Positions 1 through 8,980 of a stretch of DNA of 64,000 nt are shown here, piece after piece. The notes beneath the pieces are model-generated. The model ran no database searches and was not told the origin of the DNA. It saw only the letters and a list, made by a program, of their open reading frames with translations. This DNA comes from Campylobacterales bacterium (GTDB lineage Bacteria; Campylobacterota; Campylobacteria; Campylobacterales; Sulfurospirillaceae). Where the stretch lies: contig JAFGFU010000008.1 in assembly GCA_016930915.1 (NCBI GenBank), positions 1 to 64,000 of the forward strand. The letters are read 5' to 3'. The translations under genes and the position numbers were made by a program. Numbering within the stretch: position 1 is the first letter of the stretch; each line of letters starts with the position of its first letter.

Positions 1-543
1 AAAATCCTCTTTTTGAAAATTTTTCTTTTTCATTAAACACACAGCTAACGCATCACCAAGCGCCAATGTTAGTGTGGTCGAACAGGTGGGTGCGGCATCA
101 AGAGGGCACGCTTCTTTTTTTACATGTAAAGGAATAAAAATATCGCTGTAATGCCCTAATGAAGACTCTTTTTTCCGTGCCATTCCAATAAGAGGAATAT
201 TAAAACGCTTGACATGAGGCAAAATTTTAATCAACTCTTCACTCTCCCCGCTATAGCTAATCGCTAACACAGCGTCTTCTTTGCCAATCATGCCTAAATC
301 ACCATGCAGTGCTTCCGTTGGGTGTAAAAAGAAACTACTGGTACCCGTACTTGCAAATGTAGCAGCAATTTTGGCACCAATCAATCCACTCTTTCCCACA
401 CCTGTCACAATCAATTTACCCTTAAGATTCGCAATGAGATGCGTTGCTTCACGCATCTCATCTCCAATGTAATTGGCTGCATTTAAAAGCTCATGAGCTT
501 CTAACTCTAAAACGTCTTTGGCAATTGCTTTAAAATCTTCCAT
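1..543 (-). CDS. kdsD: KpsF/GutQ-family arabinose-5-phosphate isomerase (3' end cut by window edge)
   Basis: The 181 visible codons encode a SIS sugar-isomerase domain. The family interconverts ribulose-5-phosphate and arabinose-5-phosphate, the first step towards the Kdo sugar of LPS. The nucleotide-sugar binding signature VTGVGKSGLIG, the LHPTEALHGDLG block and AISYSGESEE are all visible. The start is the ATG at 543, just after the rnj stop, with AAGG upstream. The C-terminal part, normally with CBS repeats, lies outside the window. It is the last visible gene of an rsmA-rnj-kdsD run. A palindrome copy at 120 encodes LHVK inside the domain. Confidence 0.9.
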   Translation of the reverse strand, partial: MEDFKAIAKDVLELEAHELLNAANYIGDEMREATHLIANLKGKLIVTGVGKSGLIGAKIAATFASTGTSSFFLHPTEALHGDLGMIGKEDAVLAISYSGESEELIKILPHVKRFNIPLIGMARKKESSLGHYSDIFIPLHVKKEACPLDAAPTCSTTLTLALGDALAVCLMKKKNFQKEDF

Positions 544-554
544 TTTCAACCTTA

Positions 555-2546
555 TTACATCATGAAAATTGTGGGTACAATGGTTGGATACTTTTTCATT
601 TGGCGATAAATATGTTTACGAACAACTTGACGTAACTCATTTTCTAAAGCACGAGAGTTCTCTAACAATTCAGCCTTTGCATTCACAATAAACTGATCAA
701 TTACCCCTTCCATTTCAATCGAAAATGCTTTATCTTCTTTATCAGAGACCAATCCGTAACTAATAATCTTTGGTTTTGCAATCAGTTTGTGCTCACTCTT
801 ATCTAACTGAATCACTAACATAACTAAGCCAGAATCAGCGAGTTTTTGACGATCAATAACGACATCATCCGCAATTTGTTGATTAATTTGGTTATCAATA
901 AATACTTTACCTGTTTTAATAGTTTTAATTTTTTTAATATATTTTGCACATAATTCAACTTGATCACCATCACTCATTAAATAGATATTGCGCTCAGGAA
1001 TGCCACATTGCATTGCCGTCTCTTTATGCTTTGTAATATGATTATACTCACCATGCACAGGAAGAAAGAATTTTGGTTTAGTCAATCGTAAAATGAGCTT
1101 TTGTTCTTCTTGTGCAGCATGACCGCTCACGTGAATCTCACTAAAATCCTGATACGCTACATTTGCACCGCTTTTGAGTAAGAAATTAAGCACTTTAGAG
1201 ACACTGCCCTCATTACCAGGAATTGCTTTTGCTGAGATAATAATCTGATCGGTTGGTTTGATTTTAACATGGCGATGCTCATCCGTTGCCATACGATACA
1301 GAGCACTCATCGTCTCACCCTGACTTCCTGTGGTAACAATCAACACATCTTTATCGTTGTATTTGTTCACTTCATGTGGATCAATAAAAATACTTTTATC
1401 GAGTTGAATATAACCTAAATCTATCGCTGTAAAGAGATTACGCTCCATAGAACGACCAATGACACACACCCTTCTTCCATACTTTAAACCATAATCTATC
1501 GCCTGATAGACTCTGTGGATATTTGAAGAAAATGTGGACATAATCACACGCCCTTTGGCTTTTGAAAAAATAGAATCAAACGTCTTTCCAACAGTACTTT
1601 CTGAACGAGTAATGCCTTCTTTATAAGAGTTGGTACTATCGCTCATTAAACATAAAACCCCTTTTTCACCATAATCTGAAAAACGATTTAGATCGGTTAC
1701 GTACCCATCAATAGGGGTATGATCTATCTTGAAATCGCCTGTATGTATAATCGTACCAGCTTCTGTGGTAATAGCCAAAGCAGATGCATCAATTATAGAG
1801 TGGGTAATATGAATCCATTCTATTTCAAATTCACCAATTTTGTAAATTTTACGTTTTTCAACAGGTCTAAAATACTTTTTGTGCCCTTTAAGCCCGTGTT
1901 CATCAAATTTATTTGAAATCATCCCTAAAGGAAGAGGTGTAGCATAGAGTGGAAATTGCATCTCTTTAAATAAATACGGAATCGCTCCAATATGATCTTC
2001 ATGGGCATGTGAAATAATAATTCCAGCAATTTTTTTCTTAATTTGTCGCAAATAGCTAAAGTCAGGCACTAAAATATCAACACCATGCATATCTTCACTT
2101 GGGAAGCTCATGCCTACATCAAGGATGATGGCAGAGTTTTCTGTTTCAAAAACACAAATATTTCCGCCAATTTCACCAAGACCGCCTAAAGGTGTAATTT
2201 TGATTTTTCCTTTAGAGTTTTGCTCAACAATAGGAGCTTTATTGAGACGTTCTTTGTGCATTTTCTGATTGGCTTCAATGGCTTTTTTCATATCTCGTTG
2301 CCAAACTTCGTTCCCCTCAATAGAAGCCGTTGGCGCTTTACTGTTATTTTTTCGTCTACGATTATTACGTTTCTTAGGTGCCTGCTCACCCACTACTTCA
2401 GGGGTATTGTTTTGAGCGTTTTGACTCACTTCTTTGCTTGTGTTAGCCTGTGGCGATTGCTTTGGTTTTGAATCTCTTTGGAGATTCTCTTTTGAGTGTT
2501 TTTCGTTACTGTTTTGTTGTTGCGTTACTTCGTTTTCTTGCATCAT
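555..2546 (-). CDS. rnj: Ribonuclease J
   Basis: This is a 663-residue metallo-beta-lactamase/beta-CASP RNase, the main mRNA-decay nuclease in Campylobacterota, which lack RNase E. Residues 1 to about 110 form a polar tail rich in Asn, Gln and Lys with an RRRK cluster. Such N-terminal extensions are known in Helicobacter RNase J. The metal-binding HAHEDH motif is at residues 180-185, followed by the TGDFKIDHTP block and GSQGE. The C-terminal portion is the RNase J-specific dimerisation domain. The start overlaps the end of rsmA by 41 bases, so the two are probably co-transcribed and coupled. MetMet at the start leaves a one-codon ambiguity. Confidence 0.96.
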   Translation of the reverse strand: MMQENEVTQQQNSNEKHSKENLQRDSKPKQSPQANTSKEVSQNAQNNTPEVVGEQAPKKRNNRRRKNNSKAPTASIEGNEVWQRDMKKAIEANQKMHKERLNKAPIVEQNSKGKIKITPLGGLGEIGGNICVFETENSAIILDVGMSFPSEDMHGVDILVPDFSYLRQIKKKIAGIIISHAHEDHIGAIPYLFKEMQFPLYATPLPLGMISNKFDEHGLKGHKKYFRPVEKRKIYKIGEFEIEWIHITHSIIDASALAITTEAGTIIHTGDFKIDHTPIDGYVTDLNRFSDYGEKGVLCLMSDSTNSYKEGITRSESTVGKTFDSIFSKAKGRVIMSTFSSNIHRVYQAIDYGLKYGRRVCVIGRSMERNLFTAIDLGYIQLDKSIFIDPHEVNKYNDKDVLIVTTGSQGETMSALYRMATDEHRHVKIKPTDQIIISAKAIPGNEGSVSKVLNFLLKSGANVAYQDFSEIHVSGHAAQEEQKLILRLTKPKFFLPVHGEYNHITKHKETAMQCGIPERNIYLMSDGDQVELCAKYIKKIKTIKTGKVFIDNQINQQIADDVVIDRQKLADSGLVMLVIQLDKSEHKLIAKPKIISYGLVSDKEDKAFSIEMEGVIDQFIVNAKAELLENSRALENELRQVVRKHIYRQMKKYPTIVPTIFMM

Positions 2547-3354
2547 TCAACCTTAATGTTTTAAATAGTAGATGATGAGACAAGACGCCAATTTCGTGAG
2601 GACGAATCGTTTCTGGAAGATTTTGTTCGTGCATTACATGTAAAACACACGATTTATCAAACTCAGAAGAGATATTTCTCAACCAAGTTTTTCTAGGACT
2701 TTGAAAGGAACATCGCAAATACTTTTTAAATTTTTGCAATTGTTCATTATTTTCAAAAATACCAGAAAATTTTCCATCAACAAACTCTGTTTGTTTGTCA
2801 ATTTTGAGAATAGACGACACCACTTTAGGTTGTGGTTCAAACGATTCTGGAGATACATCAAAAAGTATGGTAGCCGTCCCAACACTTTGTGCCAAAATCG
2901 CCAAAGAGGTAAACTCTTTTGTTTTTGGAAGTGCAGCAAATTTCTCCGCCACTTCTTTTTGAACCATTACAATCATCGATTTGCAATTCTGGTCTTCCAA
3001 AGCTTCCAAAATAATTGTCGTAGCAATGTAATAGGGCAAATTAGCAACCAAATCGTAAGGCTCCTCACAGAGCGATCCTTTTTCAAATTGCTTTAAAACA
3101 TCGGTTTGCACCAATGTCAATTGCCCTTCTGCTATCTTCGTCGCATATTTTTTTCTCAAATAAACGCATAAGTCCTCATCGACTTCATAGGCTATTAGAG
3201 GTTTTACCTTTAACAGCGCTTGCGTCAAATCACCTAATCCAGGCCCAATTTCAATCAGTTTCCTGCTATTCTGGGGCATCGATTGGATGATTTTACTTAC
3301 AACGGTTGTATCTTTTAAAAAATTTTGGCCAAATTTCTTTTTTGCTTCTATCAA
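2506..3354 (-). CDS. rsmA: 16S rRNA dimethyladenosine methyltransferase (KsgA/RsmA)
   Basis: This 282-residue enzyme dimethylates two adjacent adenines near the 3' end of 16S rRNA in helix 45. The N-terminal KKKFGQNFLKD signature, the SAM-binding EIGPGLGDLT (about residues 35-44) and the catalytic NLPYYIAT motif are all present. The start is the ATG at 3354, the first Met before the signature. It is the first gene of the leftward run rsmA-rnj-kdsD. The 147-bp gap to hisF is AT-rich and must hold divergent promoters, but I could not define them confidently. Confidence 0.96.
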   Translation of the reverse strand: MIEAKKKFGQNFLKDTTVVSKIIQSMPQNSRKLIEIGPGLGDLTQALLKVKPLIAYEVDEDLCVYLRKKYATKIAEGQLTLVQTDVLKQFEKGSLCEEPYDLVANLPYYIATTIILEALEDQNCKSMIVMVQKEVAEKFAALPKTKEFTSLAILAQSVGTATILFDVSPESFEPQPKVVSSILKIDKQTEFVDGKFSGIFENNEQLQKFKKYLRCSFQSPRKTWLRNISSEFDKSCVLHVMHEQNLPETIRPHEIGVLSHHLLFKTLRLNDARKRSNATTKQ

Positions 3355-3501
3355 TTTGCACCCTATATTTTCTAAGTTTTAGTGATTGTACTCAATCTTT
3401 ACTTATAAACTTGTTAGTTTAGAGTGTACTTAAGATTTTCAGAAGTTTTTTTTAATTCTTTCGCTATCATTTTTTAACTTAATTTACTAAAAAGAGACCT
3501 T

Positions 3502-4260
3502 ATGGAGCATTTTGCGAAACGTATTATCCCTTGTTTAGATGTGAAAAATGGACGTGTTGTGAAGGGTGTTAATTTTATAGGTCTTAAAGATGCGGGGGAT
3601 CCTGTTGAAATTGCAAAACGCTATAACGATGAGGGTGCGGATGAACTTACATTTTTAGACATTACCGCAAGCCATGAGGGCAGAGGAACGATTGTTGATA
3701 TTGTTGAGAAGGTAGCTCGTGAAGTTTTCATTCCTTTGACAGTAGGCGGAGGCATTCGAACCTTAGAAGATATTTATAAACTTTTACATGTAGGGTGTGA
3801 TAAAGTCAGCATTAACTCTCCAGCTATTGCAAATCCTGATTTTATTAATCAAGCGGCAAAACGTTTTGGCTCACAATGTATCGTAGTAGCCATTGATGCA
3901 AAACGTATGGATGATTCGTGGCATGTTTTTATCAATGGTGGACGTATTGATACAGGATTAGATGCTTTGATATGGGCAAAAGAGGCTGCTGAACGAGGTG
4001 CTGGAGAGATTCTTTTAACCTCTATGGATTGCGATGGTGCTAAGAATGGATATGATATTCCTCTAACTTCCCAAATGAGTTCTATGCTCAATATCCCTGT
4101 GATTGCTAGTGGTGGAGCAGGAAGTATGGAACATATTAAAGAAGCCTTCGTTAATGGGGCAGATGCAGCACTGGCCGCCTCTATTTTTCACTTTAAAGAG
4201 ATTGATATTATGGATTTAAAACACTACCTCAAATCTGAGGGAATTGCGGTGAGATTATGA
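3502..4260 (+). CDS. hisF: Imidazole glycerol phosphate synthase cyclase subunit
   Basis: This 252-residue (beta/alpha)8 barrel makes imidazole glycerol phosphate and AICAR from PRFAR with HisH-derived ammonia, in histidine synthesis. Catalytic Asp13 is in [11 protein letters not shown], and the second catalytic Asp is in VVAIDAK. The phosphate-binding GGGIR and ASGGAGS loops are visible. Length is typical. The start ATG follows AAGAGACC. hisH and the other his genes are not in the window. The stop overlaps the next start as ATGA, so the two are translationally coupled. Confidence 0.97.
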   Translation: MEHFAKRIIPCLDVKNGRVVKGVNFIGLKDAGDPVEIAKRYNDEGADELTFLDITASHEGRGTIVDIVEKVAREVFIPLTVGGGIRTLEDIYKLLHVGCDKVSINSPAIANPDFINQAAKRFGSQCIVVAIDAKRMDDSWHVFINGGRIDTGLDALIWAKEAAERGAGEILLTSMDCDGAKNGYDIPLTSQMSSMLNIPVIASGGAGSMEHIKEAFVNGADAALAASIFHFKEIDIMDLKHYLKSEGIAVRL

Positions 4261-4805
4261 TTATATGTGCTGGACGAAATGAAACATTTGACTTTGCAAA
4301 ACCTGTTGGCGTAGGTTTAGTGGAAAGTGCTATAACACTGACACAATACATTTTAGAAGAAAAACCTGCTTTTTTATTTTTTGTAGGAACTGCGGGAAGT
4401 TATGGAAAATTTGCCCCTCTTGATATTCTTTTAAGTCACAATGCAAGTAATATTGAATTGGCTTTTTTACAAGATAATTGTTATACGCCTCTGCAAACGA
4501 CAATAGAAGCAAAAATTTCCCATGTTTCACGTGGAACAACTCATCCTTGGATCAATGTCAATTCAAGCAATTACATTACTACAAACGAAGTGTTAGCACA
4601 AAAAATGTTAGAAAATGGTAGAGATATCGAAAATATGGAGTTTTTCTCTGTCTTAAGTGTCGCAAACCATTTCAATCTACCCTGTTCTGGTTTGTTTGTT
4701 GTGACCAATTATTGTAATGAAAATGCACACAATGATTTTCTAAAAAATCATGCAAAAGCAAAAGAGTTAATCACATTACATGTAGAAAAAAATATGAAAA
4801 TTTGA
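4257..4805 (+). CDS. Nucleoside phosphorylase-superfamily protein (PNP/UDP/MTAN fold)
   Basis: The 182 residues resemble the phosphorylase superfamily, which cleaves N-glycosidic bonds of nucleosides. [10 protein letters not shown] corresponds to the conserved phosphate/ribose loop and [13 protein letters not shown] to the ribose-binding Met-Glu motif. [14 protein letters not shown] sits near the usual catalytic Asp position. At 182 residues it is shorter than typical purine nucleoside phosphorylases or MTA/SAH nucleosidases (about 230), so substrate class cannot be assigned. A parS-like site lies within its coding sequence. It overlaps hisF by 4 bases and precedes rlmN by 6. Confidence 0.75.
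   Translation: MIICAGRNETFDFAKPVGVGLVESAITLTQYILEEKPAFLFFVGTAGSYGKFAPLDILLSHNASNIELAFLQDNCYTPLQTTIEAKISHVSRGTTHPWINVNSSNYITTNEVLAQKMLENGRDIENMEFFSVLSVANHFNLPCSGLFVVTNYCNENAHNDFLKNHAKAKELITLHVEKNMKI
4523..4538. other. parS: Candidate parS site 1
   Basis: TGTTTCACGTGGAACA is a 16-bp palindrome with one mismatched arm position. It matches the ParB/Spo0J binding consensus (TGTTNCACGTGAAACA) at 15 of 16 positions. The same 16 bases recur at 6843. It lies inside the phosphorylase-like gene, as parS sites commonly lie within genes. Known biology: parS clusters load ParB near the chromosome origin. Confidence 0.8.
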
Positions 4806-4811
4806 GGAATT

Positions 4812-5888
4812 ATGGAAAAAGAAAATATATTTGACCTATCAAAAGAAGAGTTATCTGAAGTTATTAAACCTGCTTTTAGAGCCAAACAGATTTATCAATG
4901 GCTCTATCAAAAATATGTCACATCCTTTGATGAAATGAAAAATTTACCCAAAGAACTTAAAGAGCAACTGAGTGAAAAATATTATCTTGACCCTTTGCGC
5001 ATAGTGACTATTGAAGAGAGTTCTGATGGAAGTAAAAAATATCTTTTTGCGCTAAAAGATAATCAAACCGTTGAAGCTGTCTTACTCCCTATGAAACAAG
5101 AACAGGTAGATGAAGAAGGAAAATTGGTTCATCATGCACGCTATACGATTTGTATCTCTTCACAAGTGGGGTGTAAGATAGGGTGTGCTTTTTGTTTAAC
5201 GGGCAAAAGTGGTTTTAAACGAAACCTGACAGCTGGAGAGATAACCACACAAGTTTTAATGATAAAAAGAGATAACGCCATTGCTGAAAATAGACGTGTA
5301 AACATTGTTTATATGGGTATGGGAGAACCATTGGACAACTTAACTAACGTGAGTAAAGCTGTTCGTATTTTTAGCGACCTTGATGGACTTTCTATCTCTC
5401 CTCGCAGACAAACGATTTCTACGAGTGGATTAAGCTCACAAATTGAAAAGCTTGGCAAAATGGATTTGGGTATTTTGCTTGCTATTTCGCTTCATGCAGT
5501 GGATGATGATTTACGACAAAAATTGATGCCTATTAACAAAGCCTATAATATTGAATCCATTATGAATGCCGTTCGAGGATTCCCCATAGATGCTCGTAAA
5601 CGGGTTATGTTTGAGTACTTGGTCATGAAGGGGGTCAATGATGACCAAAAGAGCGCTAAAAAGCTGGTGAAGCTTCTACATGGTATAAAAGCCAAAGTCA
5701 ATCTTATCTATTTCAATCCTCATGCAGGAAGTGATTTTGATCGTCCTAGTACCAAAGATATGATAGCTTTTCAACAGTATCTTGTAGACCATGGTGTGCT
5801 TTGTACTATTCGCCAATCAAAAGGGTTGGATATTAGCGCAGCGTGTGGTCAGCTTAAAGATAAGGAACAAAAAAATGACCTTGCTTGA
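4812..5888 (+). CDS. rlmN: Dual-specificity 23S rRNA/tRNA adenine-C2 methyltransferase RlmN
   Basis: This 358-residue radical-SAM enzyme methylates C2 of A2503 in 23S rRNA, and A37 of some tRNAs. Cluster cysteines C121, C125 and C128 are in [16 protein letters not shown] and [10 protein letters not shown] are family blocks, and the methyl-carrying C-terminal Cys is in SAACGQL. The start has GAGGA just upstream. A 32-residue ORF begins inside its last codons. Confidence 0.97.
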   Translation: MEKENIFDLSKEELSEVIKPAFRAKQIYQWLYQKYVTSFDEMKNLPKELKEQLSEKYYLDPLRIVTIEESSDGSKKYLFALKDNQTVEAVLLPMKQEQVDEEGKLVHHARYTICISSQVGCKIGCAFCLTGKSGFKRNLTAGEITTQVLMIKRDNAIAENRRVNIVYMGMGEPLDNLTNVSKAVRIFSDLDGLSISPRRQTISTSGLSSQIEKLGKMDLGILLAISLHAVDDDLRQKLMPINKAYNIESIMNAVRGFPIDARKRVMFEYLVMKGVNDDQKSAKKLVKLLHGIKAKVNLIYFNPHAGSDFDRPSTKDMIAFQQYLVDHGVLCTIRQSKGLDISAACGQLKDKEQKNDLA

Positions 5889-5973
5889 TTGGTCGCAGAT
5901 TGGTTTTTTAATTATTGTTGTCATTGTAGGAGTAGGGGGACTTGTCAAAGTCCTTTTTACAAAAGAGAACTAA
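5875..5973 (+). CDS. Small single-pass membrane peptide (32 aa)
   Basis: The ORF begins with ATG at 5875 inside the end of rlmN, 7 bases after AAGGA, and overlaps rlmN by 14 bases. The product has a polar start ([10 protein letters not shown]), about 20 strongly hydrophobic residues ([18 protein letters not shown]) and a short charged tail (TKEN). It ends two bases before a strong hairpin terminator, so it fills the space between rlmN and its terminator. From memory, C. jejuni also has a tiny hydrophobic protein gene next to rlmN (Cj1713/Cj1714), which supports it being real. Function unknown. Confidence 0.65.
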   Translation: MTLLDWSQIGFLIIVVIVGVGGLVKVLFTKEN

Positions 5974-5974
5974 C

Positions 5975-6010
5975 ATCTTTACATGTAAAATCTCTTTTAC
6001 ATGTAAAGAT
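5975..6010. terminator. Bidirectional terminator built from two TTTACATGTAAA palindromes
   Basis: ATCTTTACATGTAAAA, a TCTC loop, and its exact reverse complement form a perfect 16-bp stem between the rightward rlmN/small-peptide unit and the leftward FAH-family gene. Each arm carries one copy of the window-wide palindrome. The last base overlaps the stop codon of the FAH gene. Confidence 0.8.
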
Positions 6011-6624
6011 TAATACGCTATCCATTCGTGTGAAATAATCTCTTTCTCCCCACAAAAAATCTTGCCCCTAAATCTATCACCACGCTCATACGTTCCAACG
6101 CCTTTAGGTGTTCCAGACATGATAATATCATTATCCATCAATGTTGAAAATGTCGTAATCTCGTCAATGATCTGTTCTGGTTTGTAGATCATCAACTCAA
6201 CACCAGCCTCTTGCACTAACACATCATTCATCCAGAGTTGCATAGAGAGTTTTGCAATATCAGAAGCTTCTATACTTACAAATGAACTCATAACAGCGGC
6301 ACCATCAAATGCTTTAGCTCGCTCCCATGGAAGCCCTTTTGCTTTGAGCTCACTCTGTAAATCTCGGTTAGTTAAATCTAAACCAAAACCAACCCCTACA
6401 ATTCTTCCATTTTGAATAATAAAACAGATTTCTCCTTCATAATGCAAAGGCGTTTGTGAAGATGTTAGCAATTCCAAACTCAGTGCAGAATTAGGTTTCA
6501 TAAATAAAACCATAGAAGTAGGAATTTCATTTTTTAACTCATAAATGTGTTCTACATAGTTACGTCCCACACAGACTATTTTACTAGGTGTAACACGTTC
6601 CTCATTAAAAAAAACTTTTTTCAT
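6010..6624 (-). CDS. Fumarylacetoacetate hydrolase (FAH)-family protein
   Basis: This 204-residue single-domain FAH-fold protein belongs with the fumarylpyruvate hydrolase/oxaloacetate decarboxylase group. KIVCVGRNYVEH, the metal ligands of HYEGEICFII (E-x-E) and the SGTPKGVGTYERGD motif are all present. Metal-dependent C-C bond hydrolysis or decarboxylation is the family activity, and the substrate is not predictable. It follows the pseudouridine synthase gene by one base on the same strand. The same pairing occurs in C. jejuni (Cj0021c-Cj0022c, from memory). Confidence 0.88.
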   Translation of the reverse strand: MKKVFFNEERVTPSKIVCVGRNYVEHIYELKNEIPTSMVLFMKPNSALSLELLTSSQTPLHYEGEICFIIQNGRIVGVGFGLDLTNRDLQSELKAKGLPWERAKAFDGAAVMSSFVSIEASDIAKLSMQLWMNDVLVQEAGVELMIYKPEQIIDEITTFSTLMDNDIIMSGTPKGVGTYERGDRFRGKIFCGEKEIISHEWIAY

Positions 6625-6625
6625 T

Positions 6626-7534
6626 TCAACCTTTCATTAACGCATAAAATTCATTTTTAATATCTATGGTTGACTCTATCGCATACTCAACCCCTTTAAA
6701 GCTAAACGAGAGCGAATAGGCATGCAAAAGAAGGCGTGAGCTCAATGTCTTTTCATACTGTTCTTCTGCGCTCATGCTTCCATCCAAATAACGCTCAGCA
6801 TCTTCTTCATCTACTCCATAAATCATATCACCCACAATAGGATGTTTCACGTGGAACAAATGGACACGAATTTGGTGTTGTCGTCCTGTATAAGGAAAAG
6901 CTTGTACCAAGGTTGCATCTTTATCTTCAAAATAGTGGAGAGGAATCACTTTGGTTTGAGAAGGTTTTCCTCTCTCATCCACATGAACTTTAAGACGAAT
7001 TTGACTCGTTTCGACATCACGCTTCAATTTTTCATCAATCAAAATTTCTTCTTTCATATGCCCTTTCACCAATGCGATATAACTCTTTTGTACTTTACGT
7101 GTCGCAAAAATCTCTTTGAGTGCAATTTCTGATTGCTTATGTTTCCCCACTAAAACCAAACCACTGGTACTTTTATCAATGCGATGCGCCGCATTGGCAT
7201 CTTTTCCATAAAGCGATTTAATCTCATCATTAAGCGTATAACCATCACTTCTCTTTCTAGGATGAATCATCACGCCACTAGGTTTTTCAAAAACAGCAAA
7301 ATCTTCTGTTTCAAATACGGGACGCAACCCTTTAGAATCTCCTTCAAAAACAACCACACCAATCTTTCCAGAAATCAAAGTTGATTTACGCATCAACTGT
7401 TCATCTTCAACAAAGACCCGTCGCTTATCAATAATTTTTTGTGCTTCTTTCATACTGATACCAAAGGTATCCATCAGAAATCGAAAAGCAGGAGTAGGTT
7501 TTTCAAGAAAAAAGTTTTTCAAAATATATGCCAA
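6626..7534 (-). CDS. RluA-family RNA pseudouridine synthase
   Basis: This 302-residue protein has an N-terminal S4-like RNA-binding segment (about residues 15-60) and a pseudouridine synthase domain. The catalytic motif AAHRIDKSTSGLVLVGK carries the essential Asp, and GRQHQIRVHL is the conserved second motif. The family isomerises uridines in rRNA or tRNA; the exact position cannot be told. The second parS-like site lies in the codons for HLFHVKHP. It is divergent from purB. Confidence 0.92.
   Translation of the reverse strand: MAYILKNFFLEKPTPAFRFLMDTFGISMKEAQKIIDKRRVFVEDEQLMRKSTLISGKIGVVVFEGDSKGLRPVFETEDFAVFEKPSGVMIHPRKRSDGYTLNDEIKSLYGKDANAAHRIDKSTSGLVLVGKHKQSEIALKEIFATRKVQKSYIALVKGHMKEEILIDEKLKRDVETSQIRLKVHVDERGKPSQTKVIPLHYFEDKDATLVQAFPYTGRQHQIRVHLFHVKHPIVGDMIYGVDEEDAERYLDGSMSAEEQYEKTLSSRLLLHAYSLSFSFKGVEYAIESTIDIKNEFYALMKG
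6843..6858. other. parS: Candidate parS site 2
   Basis: This is a second exact copy of TGTTTCACGTGGAACA, 2.32 kb from the first, inside the pseudouridine synthase gene. The immediate flanks (A before, A after) are also shared. Two copies this close are typical of origin-proximal parS clusters. Confidence 0.8.
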
Positions 7535-7651
7535 AATTCAACCCTTTTTTAGTCCGAAATTGTTAAAATTAACCATCGCATAAAACACGATTTTATGGAT
7601 AAACTCTCCGTATTTTATCACAGAAAAATCACAAATAGATAAGGACAAACA

Positions 7652-8980
7652 ATGGTAGAGCGTTACGCTAGAGAAGAGATGAAAAAGCACTGGACGATTC
7701 AAGCAAAATACGATGCATGGCTCAAAGTTGAAAAAGCAGCCACCAAAGCATGGAATAAATTAGGATTGATTCCTGATAGCGATTGCGAAAAAATTGTGAA
7801 CAATGCAACATTTGATATTGCACGTATTGATGAGATTGAAAAAGTAACCCGTCACGATGTGATTGCTTTTTTAACCAGTGTTGCGGATAGTCTAGGCGAA
7901 GAGAGCAGATGGGTACACTACGGTATGACCAGTTCAGATTGTATTGACACTGCGGTTGCTCTTCAAATGCATGACTCTTTACATGTAATTATTGAAGATG
8001 TCAAAACACTCATGGAATCTTTGAAAAAAAGAGCTATGGAACACAAAATGACCTTAATGGTTGGACGAAGCCATGGTATTCATGGAGAGCCTATTACCTT
8101 TGGTTTGGTACTTGCTATTTGGTATGAAGAGATTAAACGAAGTTTGACCAATCTTGAAAATGTCATGGATATTATCTCCGTAGGACAAATCAGTGGAGCT
8201 ATGGGCAATATGGCACATTCTCCGATTGAGCTTGAAGAACTCGTATGTGCAGAGTTAGGTCTAAAACCTGCTCCTGTGTCCAACCAAGTTATTCAACGAG
8301 ACCGTTATGCTGCTTTGATGAACGCTTTAGCGCTTTTGGCTTCGAGTTGTGAAAAAATTGCCGTAGCCGTACGTCACTACCAACGCACCGAAGTGTATGA
8401 GTGTGAAGAATTTTTTGAGCAAGGGCAAAAAGGAAGTTCTGCGATGCCTCACAAACGAAATCCCGTCCTGAGTGAAAACATTACAGGTCTGTGCCGTATG
8501 ATTCGCTCATACGCCATCCCAGCTATGGAAAATGTGGCATTGTGGCATGAGAGAGATATCAGCCATAGTTCTGTTGAGCGATTTATCTTACCCGATGGAT
8601 TTATTACCACTGATTTTATGCTCAACAGACTGAACAGCGTTATCTCAAAACTCGTGGTTTACCCAGAAAATATGATGAAAAATCTTAACCTCACGGGTGG
8701 ACTTGTCTTTTCACAACGCATTTTACTTGAACTTCCTCTTAAAGGTGTTTCTCGTGAAGATGCTTATAAAATTGTCCAACGCAATGCGATGAAAGTCTGG
8801 GCAGATTTACAGCAAGGCAAAGCTGCCCTCAATGAAAACAAAGAGAGCTTATACCTTCAAAATCTTTTAAGCGATGAAGACTTAAGAGCCAAACTCAGCG
8901 AAAAAGAAATTAGAGAGTGTTTTGAGTATACCTATTACACTAAAAATGTCGAAAAAATATTTAAAAGGGTCTTTATATAA
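7652..8980 (+). CDS. purB: Adenylosuccinate lyase
   Basis: This 442-residue fumarase/aspartase-superfamily enzyme cleaves SAICAR and adenylosuccinate in purine synthesis. The signature loop GSSAMPHKRNP is present, as are the catalytic-His region GRSHGIHGEP and the MTSSDCID motif. Length is standard. AAGGAC precedes the ATG. The stop shares one base with the nrdA start (TAATG), indicating coupling. Promoter candidates lie in the 117-bp gap after the divergent pseudouridine synthase gene. Confidence 0.97.
   Translation: MVERYAREEMKKHWTIQAKYDAWLKVEKAATKAWNKLGLIPDSDCEKIVNNATFDIARIDEIEKVTRHDVIAFLTSVADSLGEESRWVHYGMTSSDCIDTAVALQMHDSLHVIIEDVKTLMESLKKRAMEHKMTLMVGRSHGIHGEPITFGLVLAIWYEEIKRSLTNLENVMDIISVGQISGAMGNMAHSPIELEELVCAELGLKPAPVSNQVIQRDRYAALMNALALLASSCEKIAVAVRHYQRTEVYECEEFFEQGQKGSSAMPHKRNPVLSENITGLCRMIRSYAIPAMENVALWHERDISHSSVERFILPDGFITTDFMLNRLNSVISKLVVYPENMMKNLNLTGGLVFSQRILLELPLKGVSREDAYKIVQRNAMKVWADLQQGKAALNENKESLYLQNLLSDEDLRAKLSEKEIRECFEYTYYTKNVEKIFKRVFI

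Noticed and set aside
1126-1140. Third parS-like site (CACGTG core within rnj)
   Set aside because: Only the central CACGTG and a few flanking bases match, and the arms do not fit the ParB consensus.
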